A stretch of 64,000 nt of DNA, taken from contig JAESUZ010005088.1 of the NCBI GenBank assembly GCA_017311185.1, positions 434,001 to 498,000 on the forward strand. The letters run 5' to 3'. Position numbers and translations under genes: made by a program. How positions within the stretch are numbered: position 1 is the stretch's first letter; the number at the start of each line of letters is the position of its first letter. This document shows, one piece after another, positions 33,832 through 45,319 of this stretch. Source of the stretch: Proteles cristata cristata (taxonomy: Eukaryota > Chordata > Mammalia > Carnivora > Hyaenidae). Under the pieces are notes generated by a model. The model was not told the origin of the DNA, ran no database searches, and was given only the letters and a program-made list of their open reading frames with translations.

Positions 33832-33849
33832 AAAGGTGCTCAATGAAAG

Positions 33850-34054
33850 GGGCGCCCGGGTGGCTCAGTCGGTTGAGCGTCCGACTTTCGCTCAGGTCAT
33901 GATCTCGCGGTTCGTGGGTTCGAGCCCCGCTTTGGGCTCTGTGCCGACTGCCAGCTCAGAGCCTGGAGCCTGTTTCAGTCTGTGACTCCCTCTCTCTCTG
34001 ACCCTCCCCTGCTCGCGCTGTCTCTCTCTCTCTCCTAGAAATATATATATATAT
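33850..34054 (+). mobile_element. CAN-SINE, young subfamily, plus strand
   Basis: Exact 18-bp TSD aaaggtgctcaatgaaag at 33832-33849 and 34055-34072. It has the diagnostic ctgactgccagctcag body and tctctcctag junction. The tail has become (TA)n (34041-34054) instead of AAATAAA. Confidence 0.98.
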
Positions 34055-34304
34055 AAAGGTGCTCAATGAAAGCCATCCCCACTCTTCAAAAGAGAAGGAC
34101 TCAAGACGGAAGGTGTGCAAACTTCCCCCAGAAACTGGTGACTGTTCCGCCCCTGCTGTTTCCCCACCTGCAACAAGGGCGGGGTCTCCCCAGCTGGGTG
34201 TCCAGATGCCTCTATTCTGAAGTCAGGTTGGAAGGGCAGAGACACATGATTATACTCACATATTTTTCCCAAGTATAAATTTTAACAGGATCACAAATTT
34301 GGAT

Positions 34305-34308
<4 letters not shown>

Positions 34309-34339
<31 letters not shown>
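34309..34339. repeat. (TA)15 microsatellite
   Basis: Uninterrupted TA run, likely polymorphic. Confidence 0.97.
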
Positions 34340-34342
<3 letters not shown>

Positions 34343-34603
34343 ATTGTGATGGTTAGTTTTGTGTGTCATCTTGGCCAGGCTGTCCTACCCAGTTATTTAA
34401 TCCAACCATAATCAGGGTATTACTGTAAAAGTATTCTGTAGGCATATTTTTTTGGCCAACGTCTACAATCAGTTAGCTTTAAGTAAAAGAGAAGAGATTT
34501 CCCATGAGAGTGGGGGTGGGCCTCATCCAATCAGTTGAAGACCTTAAGAGCAAAATCTGAGGTTTCCCCAGAAAAGAAACTCTGCCTCAAGACGGCAGCA
34601 TCA

Positions 34604-35018
34604 GTGGGTGCCGGGGCCAGGGGCGGTGAGACCGAGAGTCAGTGTTCAACGGGGATAGAGCTTCAGCAGGGTAGGTGAGAAAGATCTGGAAATGGGTGGT
34701 AGGGTTAGTTGCACAACTTTGTAAATACTTAATGCCACTGAGCTGTACACTGAAGAATGGCTAAGGGGCACCTGGGTGCCTCTCTCAGTCAAGCGTCTGG
34801 CTCTTGATTCTGGTTCAGGTTGTTATCTCACGGTTTGTGAGTTCAAGCCTCACTTCGGTCCCTGCACTGACTTCAGGCTTCTCTCTCTCCCTCTCTCTCC
34901 CTGTCCCTCTGTCGCTTCTGTTTTTTTCCTCTCTCTCTCTCAAAATAAATCAATTAATTTTTTAAAAGAATGGCTAAAATGGTAAATTTTATAGTACGTT
35001 TATGTTACCACATTTTTT
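34604..35018 (+). mobile_element. L1M 3' UTR relic, plus strand, inside the older repeat
   Basis: Words atcagtgggtgccggggcc, ttagttgcacaactttgtaa, taatgccactgagctgtaca, and after the SINE aaaatggtaaattttatag and gttaccacattttttt match old L1 3' UTRs. Confidence 0.8.
34765..34965 (+). mobile_element. CAN-SINE, plus strand, third level of the nest
   Basis: Exact TSD aagaatggctaa at 34753-34764 and 34966-34977, made of L1 3' UTR sequence. The body is shortened (ctgcactgacttcaggcttc). Confidence 0.97.
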
Positions 35019-35190
35019 TAAAAGTCTGCAGCCTGGACGCCTACCTCTTTCCATACTGCCAGCCTCCCCGATGGATCTCAGACTCACCAGCCCCCATGTT
35101 CACGTGACCCAGGGCCTGGAAACTCATCGCTTCATGTATCTGTGCTGTTGCTTCCCTTCTCAGGAGAACCCTGACCGATAGGGTAACGTT

Positions 35191-36269
35191 GTCTACTTCT
35201 TCACAGGTGAACTCAACCTTTTAGCACTTTGGTGACCCCCCAAATCTAACATTACAACTCAAAATCAGTTGGGTTCCTAGTTTAAATCCATAAGTAGCTA
35301 CTCTGGTCATTTTGGGATGCTCCCGCCCTCACCCCCTTCTTCTGCCCTTCTCCTGGGTGACGCCTGGATTCAGGGAAGTTTTACACAGCCACTGAATGTC
35401 ACAGACAGAAACATCCTTGACCCTCTGTCCTTTCTGGCCTCTCCTGAGAGTGACCTGTCCCACCAGGTTTGGGGCATTGCCCTCCATTCCTGGCCCCTGT
35501 GATGACGTCCAAGAGTCCATTGAGGTGTCCAGTTGTCAAATATTATACGCTTTGCTCTTGGTGGCCAAGTTTGAGGCTTCCTTCCGTCAATCCACCAGTC
35601 TTCAACGTCACTTCTGGGTCATTCTCTGGATGTCGGGGCCTCTCGTCTGTTTCTCCCCAACCACCCTGGGTGTGCAGGTTGCCTGGGAGCCCATCTGCAC
35701 AGATAACTTCCATCCACTGAGCTTCCTTGCAAAGCCCCCACTCTCCAGGGCCAGGTGGATGCACAGTTAGGGGAGAGCATTTTTAGGGTGGAAAACACCA
35801 GATTATATGTGTATGCGCATAACAATCCAAAGCATTGTTAGAAGAGGCTCATCTTCCAAAAAGCCCAGACGTTCCTCTGGTCTTGCTTTCTTTTGAGAAA
35901 CAATGTGCGGAAATAGCATAGAATTAACAAATCAGGGACCTGGGTGTTCATTTTAAGGGGTCCATTCCCTACATGATTTGGGGGAAATTCTTTCATTGCC
36001 TTGTGTCTTGATTTCCACCCCAACATAACAAAAAGAGGGACAGGGTGAGCTGCTGGCTGTTGCAGGGTGGGTATCATCTCATGTCCCCTGGGGAAGAGCT
36101 CAAGGGTCCTAGGACATGGCCAATGTGTGCTCAGAAAGTCCTTTTCTAGATTCCCATTAATATAACTCACAGAAAACAAATCACAAATTAATAAACCAAA
36201 CTAACTATAATGATACTGTCAAGTGAACTGTTTTTATTCACACCCCCTCTGACATCAGGTGTGTGAGTT
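35191..36269. other. Unassigned sequence, about 1.1 kb
   Basis: No repeat recognised. Overlapping frames of 113-124 codons exist on both strands with no domain. Confidence 0.45.
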
Positions 36270-37200
36270 TGTTTTCCACACCAACATCAACTGGGTGCCC
36301 ACGAGTTTAATTCAGTTCTGATCTTACCCCGAGTTAGAGCCAACCCCATAGGTTAAAGAGCTCAGTGCATATGACCGTCCTCACTTCGGATTCTAGTCTC
36401 AAGTCCTGGGTCACGGACACTTCTGATCCATTGGCTAGAAATCAGGGGTTCCCACACCCCTCTCCTCAGGTTTGATGATTTGCTGAGACGGCTCACAGAA
36501 CTGAAGGAAGAGCTTTACTTACGGTTATTACTTATTAACTATAAAGGGTACAACTCAGGAACAGCACAATGGAAGAGATGCGTGGGGCAAAGTAGGTTGA
36601 AAGGGCATGGAGTGGGGCACCTGGGGGGCTCAGTTGGCTGAGTGTACGACTTTGGCTCAGGTCATGATCTCACGGTTCGTGGGTTCGAGCCCCGTGTCGG
36701 GCTCTGTGCTGACAGCTCACAGCCTGGAGCCTGTTTCGGATTCTGTGTCTCCCTCTCTCTTTGACCCTCCCTTGTTCATGCTGTCTCTGTCTCTCTCAGA
36801 AATAAAAAACATTAAAAAATTAAAAAAAAAAAAAAAAAAAAGAAAGGGCACAGAGGTTCTGTGCGTCCCGTGTCGCCTTCCAGCACCTGGATATGTCCAC
36901 CAACCCAAAAGCTCCTCCAACCCTTCAATTTGGGGGAGTTTATGGAGGTTTGATTACATGGTGCCTGATTACATATTTGGCCAATGTTGATTATTAGCTC
37001 AATCCCAGCCCCTCTGCCTTCCCTGCACACCTCGGTTCTCTTGGTGACCAGCCTTAATTCTGAAAGCTGGGGGGCCCCCCTGGCCACCAGACATCTCATT
37101 AACATATAAAAGACCCTCATCACTCCAGACATTCCAAGAGTTGTAGGAGCCGTATAGCAGGAAGGGACAAAGACCAAATATCTGTTTCCCACAGTACCGC
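36270..37200 (-). mobile_element. Solitary ERV-type LTR (ERVL/MLT2-like), minus strand, split by a SINE
   Basis: Antisense words in order: caagtcctgggtcacggaca, ttggctagaaatcaggggt, gagacggctcacagaactga, ataaagggtacaactcagga, then after the SINE atgtccaccaacccaaaagc, agtttatggaggtttgatta, ttggccaatgttgattatta, ttggtgaccagccttaattc and gtttcccacagtacc. Two halves separated only by the SINE at 36614. No internal region is attached. Class is likely, exact family is not certain. Confidence 0.65.
36614..36841 (+). mobile_element. CAN-SINE, plus strand, inside the LTR
   Basis: TSD gaaagggcatggagt (36599-36613) against gaaagggcacagagg (36842-36856). The 3' end reads ctctgtctctctcag then aaataaaaaac and a 20-base A run. 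Confidence 0.97.
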
Positions 37201-38270
37201 GTCAAGTATAATACTGGATATTTGTGTCAGCCGGTCAACCCCTCTTTGGCTAACAGCGAAATCTAACCCACTCATCCAACCGGATATAAGTATGGGGCCC
37301 CTGGAAGAGCATCACTGGAATAAGAGAGGGTGCCCCTGTTTACTGGAGATGAGATGAACCCAACCTCCTGAGAAGATTCCCCAAGTATTAAACCCCTGGG
37401 AGCGTTTTTGACAATGCAAGTTGATGTGTTTAAAGCAAAATTAATCAACATCAGTGGTGATGGTTGGAGGCCTGTGCGAAAGGGATCAGGACCCGGAGGG
37501 GGTGGGGGGCAGCTAAGATGCGGGGGCAGCTGCTCTGAAGGCCTCAGGCTCCCGGCTGCTGGAGCACCAGACCGCATTGCTGGGTGGTGCTCCGAGGCCC
37601 CCCTCCTCCGCTTCCTCCTCCACCAAACCGCATTCCCGGAGAGGCGGAGACTGAAACCAATTTTTCCTGTCCGGACTGGGCAAACGTGGGCCTTGGCTTC
37701 CAGCTTCTGGTTCTTCAGGGTCTTCCGGGAACCACAGAGCCTGGCCGGGTGAGCAGAGCAGAGGCAGAGCGGGCCCCAAAAGAAGAGACTCATGAGTTAA
37801 TTACTTGTAAATCTCACTGCAAAAACCACATTACTTCAACATTTTTTAAACCACCTGAACATAATAAATTCCACTGGGGGATGCCTGGGTGGGCTCTTTA
37901 GGATAATCGGAATGAGAATAAGTGCATACATACATGATACATTAAATTGTCTGAGGACCCTTTGATCCTTGTCTGTGCCTAGGAGGCAGATTTCTCCTAC
38001 CCTTGTTATCTGGGGATCCGGGTCAGAGCATATGGTTTCCCTCTTTCTAAAGACCAAGGATTACGTCATTTTATTACTTTTCCCCTCTTTACCCTATGTT
38101 CCTCTTATACTTAGTATTCTTTCAAAAACATTTCTATTTTTCAATAAACTTATTTTGGAAAATTACATATGCACATAGCCTACATCTTCTCTTTTAAGAA
38201 AGCTTATCTTTCTCCAAGATGTAGCACAAAGAAATGTTTTCTTTCTTCCTCTAAAAAAATGGGAGATCTA
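37201..38270. other. Unassigned sequence, about 1.1 kb
   Basis: No repeat recognised except a possible chance fragment near 37878. An open frame of 173 codons on the minus strand (37272-37793) has competing frames opposite it and no domain. Confidence 0.45.
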
Positions 38271-38480
38271 GGGGTGCCTGGGGGTCTCAGTCAGTTGAGC
38301 ATCTGACTCTTGGTTTCAGCTCAGGTCATGATCTCATGGTTTTGTGAGTTTGAGCCCCGAATCGGGCTCTGTGCTGACAGTACAGAGACTGCTTGGGATT
38401 CTCTCTCCCCGTTCTCTCTCTGCTCCTCCCCTGCTCACGCTGTCTCTCTCTCTCTCAAATATAAATAAATACGCTTACTT
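38271..38480 (+). mobile_element. CAN-SINE, cttgggattctctc-type body, plus strand
   Basis: Head ggggtgcctgggggtctcag, body gacagtacagagactgcttg, tail caaatataaataaatac. The TSD is unclear. Confidence 0.95.
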
Positions 38481-38519
38481 AAAAAATGATAAAAAAATAA
38501 AAATACAATTTACATTTCT

Positions 38520-38710
38520 GGCGCACCTGGGTGGCTCAGTCAGTTAAATGTCCGGCTCTTGATTTCCACTGAGTTCACGATCTCGGTTTGTGAGTTCGAG
38601 CCTTTCATCAGGCTCTGCGTTGACAGTGAGGAGCCTGGTTGGGATTCTCTCTCCCCATCTTTTGCTCTAAGTAAGTAAATAAATAAATAAATAACTGAAT
38701 AAGTACTTTT
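38520..38710 (+). mobile_element. CAN-SINE, shortened, plus strand
   Basis: TSD aaaatacaatttacatttct (38500-38519) and aaaatacaatttgcatttct (38711-38730), 19/20 matches. The body is gaggagcctggttgggattc, the CT-rich region is short and the tail is (AAAT)n at 38671-38693. Confidence 0.98.
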
Positions 38711-38730
38711 AAAATACAATTTGCATTTCT

Positions 38731-39436
38731 TACTTCTGACAACAGAATTACTGCACACCCAGCGTGGATTTAGTTTTCAGGATGACATTTGTGTTGATGT
38801 GAGGAGTGCTTCACCCCCGGCTCTCTGTCCTGAGCCCCGATCACTGAGTCCACAGGAAAGCGGTCGCAGAGATGGTGTGTGAGATGCCGCAGGGCCGCCC
38901 ATCACCATCGGTCCGGGCAGCTCAGCCCACCAGCAGCTGGGGGACACTCCTGAACAATTTCTTTGTCCTCGAGGGCTGAAGAAGGCCCCGACGCTCACAG
39001 ACCCCAGAGCTGCCATCAGCATCAGAGCCTACAGTTTGGGGATAAAATAGCAGGCAAGTCACCAGTGGAGAATTCACGCTCTTTATGAGGCTTGATTTAT
39101 TCGCCTCAACGATGCTTAACTAGCATCACGCTTACCACCCTTCACTTCCAAGACATGTTTCCCACCGGCCTCACAGCAAAAGGGCCCCCAGTGGGGGCTG
39201 CCCTCAACCGGGCAAAATAAACACACTCACCAGGAATATCAGCACAGGCCACCAGGTGCAAAGACCCACATCACAACAGCCGGGACACTGCTGACGAAGC
39301 CACGGAGGGTCCCCAGAGCACACTCATGAGCCCTCAGCACTTACACTGCCTGGAAGGGTGACAAGATTCTCCTTCAAGGCTGCCTCACAGGAAGCTGCCG
39401 TGGCTGTTTTGGCTGGGAGGTCAAGGGTGTCAAGAT
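38731..39436. other. Unassigned sequence
   Basis: No recognised repeat or gene. Confidence 0.45.
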
Positions 39437-39448
39437 CATCAGGAGACC

Positions 39449-39675
39449 GGGGGCACCTGGGGGGCTCAGTCGGTTGGGCGTCCGATTTTGACTCAGTCAT
39501 GATCTTGCAGTTCACGAGTTCGAGCCCCACGTCGGGCTCTGTGCAGACAGCTCAGAGCCTGTAGGTGCTTTGGATTCTGTGTGTCCCTCTCTGTCTGCCC
39601 CTCCCCCGCTCGTGCTCTGTCTTTCTTTCTCTCTCAAGAACAAATAAAAACATTAAAAAAAAAAAAAAAACAGGC
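39449..39675 (+). mobile_element. CAN-SINE, plus strand
   Basis: Exact TSD catcaggagacc at 39437-39448 and 39676-39687. The tail ends with a 15-base A run. Confidence 0.98.
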
Positions 39676-39687
39676 CATCAGGAGACC

Positions 39688-40059
39688 AGAATCTCCCCCT
39701 TTTCACTAAGCAGTCTGTGACCTTGTGCTTGTCAGTCCACTTGTAAGTCCGCTGGCGTCGTGCAGAACACCTTCCTCAGCAGCTACTCGAAGCCCTGCAA
39801 GCCCAGACGGCACACAGCCTCCCAGGCAGGACACGTGGCGGGCAGGGTGGCATGGCCACACAGGTGGCAGTCAGGCGGCCACACCATCTCTTTCGAGGAG
39901 CAGCCCCCGACCCAACCCGATGGTGAGCACCCCAGCATTTGGCCTGACCTAAGGCAGTAACTTGAAGCTGGTGGAAGGGTCAGGCATCCCACCTCACCGA
40001 TATCACCCTGAGTCCTAAAACCAGTGCGGGTGCTAGCAAGCTGCGTGCCAACAAGCAAA
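39688..40059. other. Unassigned sequence
   Basis: No recognised repeat or gene. Confidence 0.45.
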
Positions 40060-40160
40060 CCCTGTCCTTCATCTGGGCCCCTTCATCTGTAAATGAGGGG
40101 GGCTCCCTGACCTTCAAAGTCCCTTCGATTCCGACATCTATGGTATCATGATTTCCTCTC
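40060..40160 (+). mobile_element. Possible MIR-like SINE relic, plus strand
   Basis: Words cccttcatctgtaaatgag, ggggctccctgac, aaagtcccttcgattccgac and tctatggtatcatgatttc follow the 3' part of an ancient MIR-like SINE. The subfamily is uncertain. Confidence 0.5.
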
Positions 40161-40250
40161 CTAACGCAAGGAAAGGAGCAAGAAGATTATATGCTAACAC
40201 TCGAAATCTATCATAATAAGAACGCTGTGCATTGGTTTCTGAAACAGCCC

Positions 40251-40453
40251 TTTATATTTTTTAAGTTTTATTTATTTATTTTGAGAGAGAGAGAGAGAGG
40301 GAGGTGCAGAGAGAGAGGGAGAGAGAATCCCAAGCAGGTTCCGAGCTGTCAGTACAGAGCCTGACCTGGGGCTCGAGCTCACAAACAGTGAAATCATGAG
40401 CCGAGCGGAAGTCAAGAGTCAGACGCTTAACCGACTGAGCCACCGGGTGCCCC
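40251..40453 (-). mobile_element. CAN-SINE, minus strand
   Basis: Reverse copy ending ccaccgggtgcccc, with the gattctctctcc-type body read in reverse. No clear TSD. Inverted partner of the SINE at 40721. Confidence 0.95.
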
Positions 40454-40720
40454 GTAAAGCACCCCTGTTTTAACAAATGGAACAAATAAGGACATAAATA
40501 AGCAGACACGACACAGCTGGCCTAGACTTGGCTCAGCTGGGAGGCGGAGGGAAGAATCAGTATGCATCAAGTCTGATCATGGCGAGCAGTCTTCCAGAGA
40601 AGGGAGTCTCCATCCCCGCCCCCCCCTCGCCACAGATCTGTCTTTATTAACTACAAAGTACCACCTGGCCTTCCCACATTTTTTTAAAATCAGGGAGCTG
40701 CTAACAAATGGCAATACACA

Positions 40721-40947
40721 GGGGTGCCTGGGGGGCTCATCCGGTTGAACATCTGACTTCAGCTCAGGTCACGATGCTGTGGTTGGTGGGTTCAAGCCCC
40801 GCATCAGGCTCGCTGCAGTCAGGCTGTCAGCCTCTCATCATGGAGCCTGCTTTGGGTGCTCTGTACCCTCTCTCTCTCCCTCTCCCCCACTTGTGCCCTC
40901 TCTCTCTCTCTCAAAAAATAAGTAAAACATTAAGAAAAGAAGAAAAG
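40721..40947 (+). mobile_element. CAN-SINE, plus strand
   Basis: TSD aaatggcaatac at 40706-40717 and 40948-40959. A local duplication in the body (caggctcgctgcagtcaggc) inserts extra sequence before tggagcctgctttgggtgc. Confidence 0.96.
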
Positions 40948-40959
40948 AAATGGCAATAC

Positions 40960-41316
40960 TACAATGTCTAGGGGAGGTCCCATCAGGGTCATCAGCCATT
41001 TCACTGCTTGTCCCTTCGCAGTGAAAAGTTTGGGACAAGTTCATCTCTGAGTTGGCCTGCGTCTCCTGGGAAACTGATCTGTTTGCTTTTGCAGACAATG
41101 TGCCCTGTGTAACCCATCCCTCCTCGGACCTGCCTGCCGGAGACTTTCAGAACAAAGGTCTGATTCCACGCAGTACTTTTTCTTACCTTGAGCTTGAGCT
41201 CGATTGTAATTGTACCTGACCCTTCCTTCTTACTTTCACGGGTTTTGGTTTTCCTGAGGCATTGAATTGTTCTAAGTGAGTTATTTCCTTCAGTCACTCA
41301 ACCAGGCAGCCTTGTA
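40960..41316. other. Unassigned sequence
   Basis: No recognised repeat or gene. Confidence 0.45.
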
Positions 41317-41330
41317 GAAAACTGAAACAG

Positions 41331-41550
41331 GGGCGCCTGGGTGGCTTAGTCGGTTAAGCGTCCGACTTTGGCTCAGGTCATGATCTCGCAGTCCGTGGGT
41401 TTGAGCCCCGCGTCGGGCTCTGTGCTGACTGCCAGCTCAGAGCCTGGAGCCTGTTTCAGTCTGTGACTCCCTCTCTCTCTGACCCTCCCCTGCTCACGCT
41501 GTCTCTCTCTCTCCTAGAAATAAATAAAACATTAAAAAAAGAAAAGAAAA
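41331..41550 (+). mobile_element. CAN-SINE, young subfamily, plus strand
   Basis: TSD gaaaactgaaacag (41317-41330) and gaaaactggaacag (41551-41564). It has the subfamily words ctgactgccagctcag and ctctctcctag, then aaataaataaaacatt and an (AAAAG)n tail. Confidence 0.98.
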
Positions 41551-41575
41551 GAAAACTGGAACAGGAAGTACAGAG

Positions 41576-42125
41576 ACTTCCCGTATAGCCCCTTCTCCCT
41601 GTCTATTTTGTGTCCCTTGTCACTGGCATCTTGCACGAGTGTGGTGCACGTATTACAGGCATGAGCCAGCACTGATACTTTATTATTAACGAGCACCCGC
41701 AGTGTACATTAGGTTCCGTCTTGGTGCTGTGTTTTAACAAACACACAATGCCAAGTACCCACCATTGCGGTGCCCTCTCGAATAGTGACCGTGCCCTGAA
41801 AGTCTCCTGTGCACCCCCTCTCCGTCCCTCCCTCGCCCGCACTCCAGGCCACACTGGTCTTTCTGCTTCCTGCATAGTTCTTGCCTCTTCCGGAATGTCA
41901 CGTAGCTGGAGTCACACAGAACGTTTGGCCTCTTCAGACTGGCCTCTTTCACTGACCAATATGCATCTGACTTGCATATTGTTTTGTGACTTGCTAGCTC
42001 ACTTCTTTTTATCACGGAATCATATCCCATTGTACAGATGTGCCACGGTGTGTTTGTCTCCCCCACCAAGGAACATCTTGATTGCTTCTAATTTTTGGCA
42101 ATTACAAATAAAGCTATGATTTCTA
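41576..42125 (-). mobile_element. L1M relic, minus strand
   Basis: Antisense L1 words in order: atcttgcacgagtgtggtgc, cagcactgatactttattat, tgtacattaggttccgtctt, tcttccggaatgtcacgtag, gaccaatatgcatctgactt, aatcatatcccattgtacag, tgtgccacggtgtgtttgtc and ttggcaattacaaataaagc. Well recognised despite its age. Confidence 0.92.
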
Positions 42126-42150
42126 CCGATTTTCATTGTTATTATTTTAT

Positions 42151-42362
42151 TTATTTTTTAATGTTTATTTATTATTGAGACAGAGAGAGACAGAGCATGA
42201 GCAGGGGAGGGGCAGAGAGAGGGGGTGACACAGAATCGGAAGCAGGCTCCAGGCTCTGAGCTGTCAGCACAGAGCCCGACATGGGGCTCGAACTCACAAA
42301 CCTCGAGATCATGACCTGCGCCAAAGTTGGATGCTTAGCTGACTGAGCCACCCAGGCGTCCC
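42151..42362 (-). mobile_element. CAN-SINE, minus strand
   Basis: Reverse copy ending ccacccaggcgtcc. TSD attattttatt at 42141-42151 and 42366-42376. It landed just past the L1M relic. Confidence 0.96.
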
Positions 42363-42376
42363 TCCATTATTTTATT

Positions 42377-45003
42377 GTAAGCCAACCCAACACCCTTTTG
42401 GAAGCTGATGGGAGTATGAATTAGGATTGCAACATGCTTAAAAGGAGGTTTGCATTGTATATTTCTATACATTCACATTCACTTCTACGTATACATTAAA
42501 ATCCTACATTTTGAAACCCAGCTAATTCGAATCAAGTTTACCACAGATCTGGCTAAGAGAACTGACCATGCGTGAAGACTGTGGCATCCCTTATGCTGAG
42601 TCTGATGTGGACCAAGTGCAAAAGACCTCGGAGGAACCTCAAGACGTATGAGAATTTCCGACACGAGAATTCTCTTGCTACCTAGCTGGAATATAACTGA
42701 AATTATTGTTCATCAGAAACAAAGAGATAAAACTGCACTTTCTGCTCTTAATGACACTACATGGTTCTTAGCCTGTAACTAATTATTTTCATTAATAACA
42801 ATATGTTCGCACTAGGCACTTGGAGTGTGCACAGCCTGAGTGATATGCCAGAAATATAAAGGGCGGAAGATCTCCATGGAGCGTATATTGGATTAGGCTT
42901 CTGCAGGATCGGAGCCTCAGGTGGGAATTGAACACAAGCCCAAACTGGATATTTTTAATTTTAATTTTTATCAAGGCGAAACACGACTGTCTGGTTCTTT
43001 GGGGGTTTTTGTAGGCTTGTTTTATCAAGTGGCATTCAAAGGCTTATTACAAAGCAGAAACAAAACAAAAGAGCCTGTCAGTTGCTTGACTCAATTTCTT
43101 TGGGTTCCTTTAACTCTTAGCAGTTTTTTCTGATTATCACTTCCACATGTATAAGTACAGCCATACCACTCTGTTGCAATGAATCCACTTCAGAATCACC
43201 TATTACAATAGTGCAGATTGAATGCTCTTCCCTCCAAACATAGTTACAGCATTACTCTTGGTTAGATTGGTGTTCGATATTTCTATTAGAGCCACGTAAA
43301 GTGCTCTCTGCTGCTCAATCGGCAGTAAATCATGATTATATTTCCTTTCTTTTAAAACTTTTTTTTGTCCCAAAGTTAATGGTTGCCTTTATATTTGGAT
43401 TTCCTTTGTTTTATTTGCACCTGTGCCGTCTCCCCACACCCTTCAACACCTTCTCATGCTGGAAGGCTAAACCTATTTGATAATCAGTAGGTTCTGTTTT
43501 TGTTTCTGAGAGACTGCTTCTTGGGCACCGGGCTCCCTAATGCCAGCCAGTCTGTACTCTTTGCTGCTGTATAAATTAGTGCTTGGACTTCCGATCACCA
43601 CCACCCTGGAAATTCCCTGGGCTCCTTGAATCCCTCCTTTCTGGGATTTCCTGTCTTCCTTGTTCTTGGCTGTTGTTGGCTCCTCCCCCATCCTGATGGA
43701 CCACATCTTCCCGTAGCTTCCTAAGAAAGTACGCAGAGCTAGCCGAAAGATGGTTGCTGGGGCTGGAGAGATGGGGATCAAAACACCAGCTTTCTCACCA
43801 CTGAGGCTGTTTGGAGAAGGCGGCTTCTTGTCTGCTGGCCAAGCAAGCATCCTCCCACTGCACCCTAGAATTAATGCACCCACTCGGCTGTGCCGGGTCA
43901 TGGCAGCCTCCCCAGTGGGCGCAACGGGAGGGACACCTGCTCTCTGCAGGCGAGCAGAGCCCAAAGAGCAGAGGGGGAAGGACACAGGGGTGGAGCCCAG
44001 GTCCTTCTCAGTGGCTCCGGTCACTTAAGTCACAGCACGGAGGGGGTTGGGCTGGCCTGGACAGCAGCATTTTTCAAGGGCCTTAGGTGACTCGATGCCG
44101 CTAGGGCGAGAAGCTGGCCATGAATCTGGCTGAAGTGAGAGAAATGAGAAGACAATATCTAGTGCTCCTTATAAAATCCCCGCAGTCTTCAGCCCTCCCC
44201 TCACCCCGGCCCCGCCCTTGGACGCCCGACTCTGCTCCCCAGGCTGCAGGATGCTTCCTGCCTCCTCGGCTTCCTCATGAGTGACTGTTCAGTTGTATGA
44301 TTCTGTCCAGTCTCACCCAGGACTGAGATTGCGTTTCAGTCTCGTTCTTCTTGTTTTGAGAGGGATTTCCACGAGTTGGTGGTAAAAAGGAGTCCTCTGC
44401 CATCTCAGAAGCAAACTACTGAGCAAAACCAAACTGAGTGGTTTCTTTTATCAAGCATTTTGGTTTAAACATTTGAGAAACGACCCAGAGAGACAACAGG
44501 TGGGCCTCTTTCTATGAAAATATTTGTTGTTTTGGAAAAAGGATTATAGGTAAAGGGTCATGGGAACGCAGGGCCAAGTGTAGATGGTCTTCAGCCCACA
44601 TGTGACCTGGGGGGACCCAGACATGAGCGGCGGAGGGTGGGGAGGGTACCGACAGATGCTCTCCTCTTTATATTGTTTGATATAATTCTGTTTATTACAA
44701 TTTCCAAAAATTTCCAAAAATATCCCACCTACACAGCAGCACACAGCATGGCCATCCTCCGCCTCCCCCGTGAGTAGAGAGTCCTGGATATAACACTCCC
44801 CGCAGCTGCGAGATCTGTGCTGAGGCATCTGACCAGAGGCACCAAGGTGATCACATATGAATGGGTGTTTGTGAACAGGAAGTCGTTAATCAGAGGTGTT
44901 GCCATTAGAATAATCCGCCCAATATTTTTTCCTTCAAGCCAAACAGGTAATCTCAAGTGGCTGCCAGTTTGCCCACAGAGCATACCCTTCTGCGTGGCCA
45001 GAT
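42377..45003. other. Unassigned sequence, about 2.6 kb
   Basis: No SINE. AT-rich to 43.4 kb, then mixed. The stretch 42400-42500 (gggagtatgaattaggattg) faintly recalls L1. A 183-codon minus-strand frame at 43473-44024 has no domain I recognise and no clear splice or promoter context. Some or all of 43.5-43.8 kb may be an old repeat. Confidence 0.4.
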
Positions 45004-45125
45004 GAAGGAGGAGGAGGTGGGGGGGGGAGAGGGAGGAGGAGGGGAGAGAGATAGGGGAGGGAGAGGAAGAAAGAGGGGGAGGGAGAGGGAGGAGAGGAAG
45101 GAGGAGGGAGAGGAGGGGAAGAGGA
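45004..45125. repeat. Purine-only tract, (GGA)n/(GA)n
   Basis: About 120 bp almost purely G and A on the plus strand with many ggagg and gagagg words. It is a strong candidate for triplex-forming sequence. Confidence 0.95.
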
Positions 45126-45319
45126 TCTTCTCCACTTTCACATTCAAATACAATGATCAGGGTAAGGAGAAAACAAAACATAAAGATGAAAATGAAACAT
45201 CCTATATTTTTTAACTAGTCATACAGCTAAATCCTTACACATATTTTGGGAAGGAAGAGTTTAGGGAAGCACGGACTAGATTTCGGTGAGAAGTGAACTG
45301 GGGGCAAAGCGCGGTGGTC

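Larger units (their letters stand above)
34340..35190 (+). mobile_element. Old interspersed repeat, family not named, host of a nested L1 and SINE
   Basis: Left half: gttagttttgtgtgtcatct, cttggccaggctgtc, gtgggcctcatccaatcagt, tgaagaccttaagagcaaaa. Right half after the insertion: atctcagactcaccagcccc and caggagaaccctgaccgata. These words occur in this order in a common ancient mammalian repeat that I recognise but cannot name with confidence. It is split by the L1 piece at 34604. Confidence 0.7.

Noticed and set aside
33096..33833. A 245-codon minus-strand open frame, Pro/Ser-rich
   Set aside because: GC-rich region with long competing frames on the other strand. No domain or gene context.
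33850..33945. tRNA gene-like A and B boxes in SINE heads
   Set aside because: They belong to the tRNA-derived SINE head. The anticodon arm and 3' half are not those of a working tRNA.
36270..37200. Possible provirus pairing of the LTRs at 21.6 kb and 36.3 kb
   Set aside because: They are in opposite orientations, 14 kb apart, with no retroviral internal sequence between them.
37878..37899. A ggatgcctgggtgggctctt-like word resembling a SINE head
   Set aside because: Only about 20 bases match and no body or tail follows. Chance or an unrecoverable stub.
43473..44024. A 183-codon minus-strand open frame
   Set aside because: No domain recognised and no splice, promoter or polyadenylation context. 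Overlapping frames exist opposite. Left as a target for a protein search only.
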